Shown here: piece by piece, positions 58,222 to 64,000 of the stretch
How positions within the stretch are numbered: the stretch's first letter is position 1
How the letters are laid out: every line of letters begins with the position of its first letter
Assembly (NCBI RefSeq): GCF_026262505.1
Contig: NC_067204.1
Span: 10,325,797 to 10,389,796 of the forward strand
DNA from: Trichomonas vaginalis G3
Lineage: Eukaryota; Parabasalia; Trichomonadida; Trichomonadidae
Direction: 5' to 3'
DNA length: 64,000 bases
Position numbers and translations under genes: made by a program
Notes under the pieces: model-generated
The model's input: only the letters and a program-made list of their open reading frames with translations
Databases searched by the model: none
Told to the model about the DNA's origin: nothing

Positions 58222-59154
58222 ATGGAAAGACAAGAAGTGGATCTGCCAAATGAAAATCAGATTTATATTACGGCATATCTTGAATATTCTATTGGCAAAA
58301 AGACAGCAGACCAAGTTGCAAAAGATTTGCACATAGGTAGAAAAAAATTATTATTAAAATGGCAAGAACTTGGTTTAAATCCAAAAAAGCTCGGAAGACC
58401 AGAAACTCCTCTTAGAACAGATTTGTTACCAACCATTCACGAAATAAAAGCTAAGTACAATCTAGGTTATAAAAAAGTTTTAGAGAGTTACATACATGAT
58501 GACACAGTTTCATTTCACGATATGCTTAAATTATACGAAAAAGAGAATCTTTTCAAATTTCGGCGAGATCCAGAAAAAATTGATGAACATCCAAATCAGT
58601 ATGTTTCCCAATACGTAAATCAGCAATGGCATACTGATTTAAAAAGCTTCAAAGAAGAGACAAATGGTACCAAGCATACTTATCATTTAATTGCCTTTAT
58701 CGATGACAGATCTCGTTTTTGTATTTATTACGAAATTCTTCCCGATAAAACAATGAAATCAACTTCAAAAGCTTTACAAAATGCTATCGACTCTATCAAA
58801 ATTATTCCATACGAACTTTTGACAGATAATGGATGCGAATTTACAGGAAAGGACTTCAAAAACGTTCTTCAAGTAAATGGCATTCAACACCATCGGACAG
58901 AACCTTACACACCACAGTTAAATGGTAAAATAGAACGTTTTTGGCAAACAATCTTTTCGGCTCGCCCAGATTTTATCGAAATAAGAGAATTTTTACCTCA
59001 CGCAATAGAAGAATACAACACAGTATGGGTTCATACAGCTCTTAAAGATCTTTTCGGTGGAAAACCTACTCCAAAATCAATTTGGGACCAGGGTCCTAAA
59101 TGGACAAAGGACTTAAACCCAAATCCTGAGTTCGAAATACAGCCTCGTAACTAA
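58222..59154 (+). CDS. DD35E integrase/transposase, copy 2 (intact)
   Basis: A 310-residue rve-type enzyme like bacterial IS3/IS481 transposases. A helix-turn-helix at about 20-60 (GKKTADQVAKDLHIGRKKL) is followed by the catalytic core with Asp in QWHTDLKSFK, Asp in LLTDNGCEF and Glu in NGKIERFW. Exactly 35 residues separate the last two, so the triad is DD35E. The usual GGKPTPKSIW-type C-terminal end follows. It would cut and join DNA in the nucleus. It sits upstream of the hairpin array, which may hold its target or end sequences. The family in T. vaginalis probably came by transfer from bacteria, which is inference from resemblance. The start is the first ATG, after AAAAAAA. Confidence 0.85.
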   Translation: MERQEVDLPNENQIYITAYLEYSIGKKTADQVAKDLHIGRKKLLLKWQELGLNPKKLGRPETPLRTDLLPTIHEIKAKYNLGYKKVLESYIHDDTVSFHDMLKLYEKENLFKFRRDPEKIDEHPNQYVSQYVNQQWHTDLKSFKEETNGTKHTYHLIAFIDDRSRFCIYYEILPDKTMKSTSKALQNAIDSIKIIPYELLTDNGCEFTGKDFKNVLQVNGIQHHRTEPYTPQLNGKIERFWQTIFSARPDFIEIREFLPHAIEEYNTVWVHTALKDLFGGKPTPKSIWDQGPKWTKDLNPNPEFEIQPRN

Positions 59155-59635
59155 AAATAAAGTAAAAATACGAATAAACATTTTATTATAATTTAAATAA
59201 TTTTTTTATTCATAAAGTAATACGATATATAGCTAAGCTATGTAAGGATATTCTGATGCTGAGAGTTTAAGAACTTTAAATTACGTATAGAAAAAAAATT
59301 CATTTAATATTTTGTAACATTTTTTAAATTGATAGATAGTTAGATTTTGTAGGGGAAGGTAAGATTCTTTGTGGTAATAATGGTCGTTGAAATTAAAATG
59401 AATGTAAGATTTGTGGAGAAATTGTATAAATTTGCATAGTGTTAGATTCAGAATAGGAGCATATGAGCCAGTGATTGTGTCTAATGTTTTTAAGGTGCTA
59501 ATTGGAAGTAGAAAAGAAAAAAATTTGTTGCAATAACATCATATTGCAAAAAAGTTTTTAAAATATGATGTATGAATAAGAGTATGATTGGTATAGATTT
59601 GGGTTGTATAAATGTGATTGAACAATTGTTAATGG
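59155..59635. other. 3' flank of integrase copy 2
   Basis: Same as 54282-54758; no gene. Confidence 0.6.
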
Positions 59636-60006
59636 AAAGTTCAAAAACTTGGGTGCAATCAGAACTGATTGCACCCAAGTTTTTGAACTTTGTATAAGGA
59701 ATTGTTGGCTATGATGTACTGATTCATGATCAGTACATCATAGCCAACAATTCCTTCGCAAACAGCGGGAAACTTTGTCTGAATAGTTTAACATTCAGAC
59801 AAAGTTTCCCGCTGTTTGCGAAGGAATGGAAGGGTAAGAGGTATACATTATGAATATATACCTCTTACCCTTCCATTCCCTCGAGAAAGTTCAAAAACTT
59901 GGGTGCAATCAGAACTGATTGCACCCAAGTTTTTGAACTTTGTATAAGGAATTGTTGGCTATGATGTACTGATCATGAATCAGTACATCATAGCCAACAA
60001 TTCCTT
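59636..60006. repeat. Hairpin array 2, copy 2
   Basis: Base-for-base the same six-hairpin array as 54759-55129, shifted by 4877 bp, including the inverted loop of the sixth hairpin. Confidence 0.97.
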
Positions 60007-60266
60007 CCCAAACAACCCGAAATTTGTCTGATTCCACACTAATTTTATTAATTTATCTAAACTTTTATCCTCGTCTACAATTTAATCATCAATAATTATC
60101 TCTTGTTCTATTTCACTATTATATATATATATTTATATGATTTGATTTAAAAAAATAAATAAATAAATTAATAAATCATTTACTCAAATATATCAAAAGT
60201 TTTATTTTTATATATAAAGATAACTACTTTTAAAAAAAAATACCCTATATATTTTTGCCATGTAAA

Positions 60267-62096
60267 CTATTTTTGCCATGTAAACTTGTCACTTTTGTCA
60301 GAAGTGAAGTGAACCGAATTTTCATGCACAAAAGGAAAATCTTGCGTTGGTAGAGGATAAGAAATGTATTTAATGACATCAATAGTTTCTGTATCTGTAA
60401 TTTGAGTTGAACCTTCAAAATGAACATAAACAGACTCTTCTCCGAAAAAGTCTTTACATGATTTTCTTAAAATTGTTTCACTTGTAATATATAAATTACT
60501 TCTTTTTCGAAATGCATTTTTTGGACCTTGATAAACATTAAATCTGCCTTTAATATAAATATTCATTCGATTTGGAATATCGGAAAAAGCAGTGGATGAA
60601 ATTCTGATTGAAGTTATATTGTTTTGGAATGTAATACTTGTTAGAGACTCACAATTTCCAAATGCTTTATCTCCAATATAACTTACATACCCTAGAATTG
60701 TTATACTTATTAATGATGTGCATTCATAAAATACTTCATTATTAATTTTGGCTATCTTCAAAGGAATTGTAATACTGCTTAAAGACTTGCATGATTTAAA
60801 TACGCCAACTCCAATTGTGTTTACACTATCTGGAATTGTAATACTTGTTAACGATTGGCATGAGTAAAATGCATAATTTTGAATAGTTGTTATTCTATCT
60901 GAAAATGTAATATTTGTTAATGATATGCAATATTGAAATGTATAAGACTTAATTTCATTTATTATTCCGAGAAATGTAATATTTATCAAATTTGAACAAG
61001 AAGAAAATGCATAATCTAAAACATCATTTACATTTTGCGGAATTATTATACTTATTAATGATTTACAAAATTTAAATGCATATGCACCAATAATTTTTGT
61101 ACTATCTGGAATTTTAATACTTCTTAAAGATGAACAATTTTGAAATGTACCGGATTGAATTATTTCTATGTTTCCTGGCATTTTAATACTTGTCAAAGAA
61201 TCACAATATGAAAATGCATCCTTTCCAATTTCTTTGACTTTATCATCAATTTGAATTGACAAAATTTTTGTACAATAAGAAAAGCATTCTTCTGAAATAG
61301 TTGTAACATAACTCGCAACAGTATATGCGCCGGAATATGCTTCAACAACTTTAATTAATGTTGAATTATCTGTTCTTGTATAAAGAGATTTAGTATCACT
61401 TGTAAAATTTGCATTTTCTTGATCAACTGTTATATTTTCTAAATTTTGACAGCATAAAAATACCGAAGAACCGATATCTGTTACATTTTTTGGAATGAAA
61501 ATTGAAGTAAGATTTGTGCTTTTAAAGCATTCTTGATTTAATTTTTGTAAGCTAGAATTCGATGAAATATTTATTATTGTTAAGCCACTAAAGTAAAACG
61601 CCAAGCCAGAAATAAGATATACAGAATCCGGTAAATCTAATGATGTTAGATTTGGATCGTAAGAAAAGCAAGATATTCCAATTCTTTCAAGATTTGGTGG
61701 AAGTATAACTGTTTTCAAGTTTTTGCAGTTTTCAAAGACATGCGCATTGATAATCTTAAGCACTTTGCATTCACCGAGATCTGCTTTTTCAAGAGCTGTA
61801 TTCTTAAAACTATATTCTCCAATTTTTGCAATTTGACTATTTTTGTCGAATCTAAGTGATGTTATTGAATCTTTACATTTCTTAAATGCATAATTATCTG
61901 GTTTTCCAATTTTTATTTCTGTAACTTGTTGAGGGATGAATACTTCTCCCCTAGAATCTGTTGAACATCCAGTGACAACTTGATTGTTATGTTCATATTC
62001 TAGATGTACACCACTAATGCCCGAACAAAAATGATAATAAAAAAACACGAGGAGATTTCTGTAAAAAAATAAACAGTATCGCACTTTTGTGGACAA
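60267..62096 (-). CDS. BspA-like leucine-rich-repeat surface protein, copy 2
   Basis: The predicted 609-residue protein is identical to copy 1 at 55391-57220, including the signal-like N-terminus and the absence of an in-frame ATG near it. Identity at all positions indicates very recent duplication or ongoing conversion. Confidence 0.8.
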   Translation of the reverse strand: MSTKVRYCLFFYRNLLVFFYYHFCSGISGVHLEYEHNNQVVTGCSTDSRGEVFIPQQVTEIKIGKPDNYAFKKCKDSITSLRFDKNSQIAKIGEYSFKNTALEKADLGECKVLKIINAHVFENCKNLKTVILPPNLERIGISCFSYDPNLTSLDLPDSVYLISGLAFYFSGLTIINISSNSSLQKLNQECFKSTNLTSIFIPKNVTDIGSSVFLCCQNLENITVDQENANFTSDTKSLYTRTDNSTLIKVVEAYSGAYTVASYVTTISEECFSYCTKILSIQIDDKVKEIGKDAFSYCDSLTSIKMPGNIEIIQSGTFQNCSSLRSIKIPDSTKIIGAYAFKFCKSLISIIIPQNVNDVLDYAFSSCSNLINITFLGIINEIKSYTFQYCISLTNITFSDRITTIQNYAFYSCQSLTSITIPDSVNTIGVGVFKSCKSLSSITIPLKIAKINNEVFYECTSLISITILGYVSYIGDKAFGNCESLTSITFQNNITSIRISSTAFSDIPNRMNIYIKGRFNVYQGPKNAFRKRSNLYITSETILRKSCKDFFGEESVYVHFEGSTQITDTETIDVIKYISYPLPTQDFPFVHENSVHFTSDKSDKFTWQK

Positions 62097-62248
62097 AATG
62101 AAAAACCGATGAATTTTCCCATTTTAATTTGATAATCATAATATATAAGTATTTGTAATGCATGTTTTATCTTCTAATTAGTAAAATTACATTGCCCGCC
62201 AAAATCAATTTTTTATTGAAAAAAAAGTGGATAATAGGCATTGACTCC

Positions 62249-62468
62249 AGCTGCAGCATTGTTTGGATTCATTTCTATCACTAAGGATGAATATCCTAAG
62301 TGGCTTCCAGATCTTTTTGAAGAAGCAGAAATTAAATACCACGACAGACATCAGTTCTCCAGCATGTTGGAAGAATCAGTCAAGAACTTCTGGAAGAGAC
62401 ACCTTTACCATGATTTGCCTGAATTAGAACAATACAGATTCGCATTCTCTAATTCTTATTTCAGTTAA
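62249..62468 (+). pseudogene. PA200 3' fragment, copy 3
   Basis: Same truncated PA200 tail as copy 2, at the start of the third unit. Confidence 0.9.
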
Positions 62469-63098
62469 ATATTTTTTATTTTTTATATTTCTATTTTATA
62501 ATAAAAAAATCATATTATTTATTTAATTATTTTTGATTAACGAATCAAGTTTTCTGACTTCTGCACTTTATCATTCAGCATTTGCTAATATATTCTCTTC
62601 AATTGCAAATATTCAACCATTGAATTCAGCAGAATCTAATATATTAAGGCTGAAACTTAGTAATACATCAGCGTGTTATAGTGTTATTGTCAAAAATTTC
62701 ATTTTTCTCATTATAACTCTTTGAAGTAAATTAACTTAAGATATTTCTTCCTGAAGTTGTTCTTACTAAACTACTATGGAAACTCACAGTGTATTACAGT
62801 AGATTTTATATAATACACTTTTACAAATCACAAATTGAGCAAAATATGGGGAGATGTAGGAAAAAAATTGATTTTCTCATTTTTACCGCAGCTATATTTG
62901 AAATTATGAATCATTTATCTTCGAAATTGCTTGTGCAAAGTGTAACGTTTAATTGGAAAATCTTGCGTTGTAATGCATGAAAATTCGGTTCACTTCACTT
63001 CTGACACTTTACATATCGGATGTATTATCTAAGAATTATATTATAAAATAATAATTTTGTGTTTTATAAGTTTATTTGTATAAATTGATTCAAAAAAA
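62469..63098. other. PA200 3' flank and integrase upstream region, copy 3
   Basis: Same content as 57592-58221. Confidence 0.6.
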
Positions 63099-64000
63099 AT
63101 GGAAAGACAAGAAGTGGATCTGCCAAATGAAAATCAGATTTATATTACGGCATATCTTGAATATTCTATTGGCAAAAAGACAGCAGACCAAGTTGCAAAA
63201 GATTTGCACATAGGTAGAAAAAAATTATTATTAAAATGGCAAGAACTTGGTTTAAATCCAAAAAAGCTCGGAAGACCAGAAACTCCTCTTAGAACAGATT
63301 TGTTACCAACCATTCACGAAATAAAAGCTAAGTACAATCTAGGTTATAAAAAAGTTTTAGAGAGTTACATACATGATGACACAGTTTCATTTCACGATAT
63401 GCTTAAATTATACGAAAAAGAGAATCTTTTCAAATTTCGGCGAGATCCAGAAAAAATTGATGAACATCCAAATCAGTATGTTTCCCAATACGTAAATCAG
63501 CAATGGCATACTGATTTAAAAAGCTTCAAAGAAGAGACAAATGGTACCAAGCATACTTATCATTTAATTGCCTTTATCGATGACAGATCTCGTTTTTGTA
63601 TTTATTACGAAATTCTTCCCGATAAAACAATGAAATCAACTTCAAAAGCTTTACAAAATGCTATCGACTCTATCAAAATTATTCCATACGAACTTTTGAC
63701 AGATAATGGATGCGAATTTACAGGAAAGGACTTCAAAAACGTTCTTCAAGTAAATGGCATTCAACACCATCGGACAGAACCTTACACACCACAGTTAAAT
63801 GGTAAAATAGAACGTTTTTGGCAAACAATCTTTTCGGCTCGCCCAGATTTTATCGAAATAAGAGAATTTTTACCTCACGCAATAGAAGAATACAACACAG
63901 TATGGGTTCATACAGCTCTTAAAGATCTTTTCGGTGGAAAACCTACTCCAAAATCAATTTGGGACCAGGGTCCTAAATGGACAAAGGACTTAAACCCAAA
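63099..64000 (+). CDS. DD35E integrase/transposase, copy 3 (cut by window end)
   Basis: The frame is open from the ATG at 63099 to the window edge and matches copy 2, including the full DD35E triad. Only the last ten or so codons lie beyond the window. Confidence 0.85.
   Translation, partial: MERQEVDLPNENQIYITAYLEYSIGKKTADQVAKDLHIGRKKLLLKWQELGLNPKKLGRPETPLRTDLLPTIHEIKAKYNLGYKKVLESYIHDDTVSFHDMLKLYEKENLFKFRRDPEKIDEHPNQYVSQYVNQQWHTDLKSFKEETNGTKHTYHLIAFIDDRSRFCIYYEILPDKTMKSTSKALQNAIDSIKIIPYELLTDNGCEFTGKDFKNVLQVNGIQHHRTEPYTPQLNGKIERFWQTIFSARPDFIEIREFLPHAIEEYNTVWVHTALKDLFGGKPTPKSIWDQGPKWTKDLNP

Larger units (their letters stand above)
52501..64000. repeat. Tandem array of a 4.87-kb unit (two full copies and part of a third)
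   Basis: Copy 1 is 52501-57371 (4871 bp), copy 2 is 57372-62248 (4877 bp), and copy 3 starts at 62249 and is cut at the window end. Each unit carries the last 220 bp of the PA200 coding region with its 3' flank, a DD35E integrase gene, a six-hairpin array and a minus-strand BspA-like gene. Copies 2 and 3 look identical where compared. Copy 1 differs by a few substitutions and single-base run lengths. The copies are head to tail with junction sequence GCATTGACTCC before AGCTGCAGCATTG. Confidence 0.95.

Noticed and set aside
1-64000. tRNA or rRNA genes
   Set aside because: I looked for clover-leaf T-arm (GGTTCGAATCC-like) and conserved rRNA blocks by eye and saw none. A tRNAscan/Rfam run would be decisive.

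Overview
The window looks like a chromosome segment of a parabasalid protist, most likely Trichomonas vaginalis or a close relative. The reasons are AT-rich DNA; intronless genes with very short leaders and a TCA-Y-W initiator (Inr) 4-28 bases before the ATG; ankyrin proteins with the trichomonad N-terminal/DUF3447-like region; BspA-like leucine-rich surface proteins; a Maverick/Polinton; and many small palindromic or inverted-repeat elements. The species name is inference; no marker gene is present.

Layout. (1) 1 to about 15.1 kb is a Maverick/Polinton cut by the window edge. It holds a packaging ATPase, an HNH-type protein, protein-primed DNA polymerase B, an integrase, a fibre protein with a phage-tail-like end, candidate capsid-associated proteins, a Dam-like methylase and many small unknown genes. 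Its left part is decayed and its right part largely open. (2) 15.5-16.6 kb is a nonautonomous element with 16-bp terminal inverted repeats and a perfect 9-bp target duplication (Mutator-like). (3) 16.8-52.7 kb is host sequence. It holds a giant BEACH-family protein whose BEACH domain has eroded, a histone-H1-like protein, a possible PI3K p101-like protein, three ankyrin genes (each disrupted), a Rab GTPase, proteasome subunit alpha-1 (PSMA1 type), an FCP1-like phosphatase, a MATE transporter, a small signal-peptide/TM protein, and a 1535-residue proteasome activator PA200/Blm10. Between them lie a large fold-back element (42.9-44.1 kb), a second AAGGGT-ended element (39.3-40.3 kb) and an array of five long hairpins (45.6-45.9 kb). 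(4) 52.5-64.0 kb is a head-to-tail array of a 4.87-kb unit, at least two full copies and part of a third. Each unit carries the last 220 bp of the PA200 gene, a DD35E integrase/transposase gene, an array of six long hairpins and, on the minus strand, a BspA-like gene.

The most unusual feature is the hairpin arrays. Two unlinked loci hold five or six perfect or near-perfect palindromes of 40-65 bp packed end to end. Some hairpins at the two loci share the same stem ends and 11-base loop size but differ in a 10-bp stem core, and one hairpin recurs with its loop inverted. I know of no named family with this architecture. In the second locus the array sits beside an integrase gene inside the amplified unit.

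Functional links: PA200 and the alpha-1 subunit belong to the same proteasome system but are about 14 kb apart, and nothing suggests co-regulation. Most host genes look like independent short transcription units.
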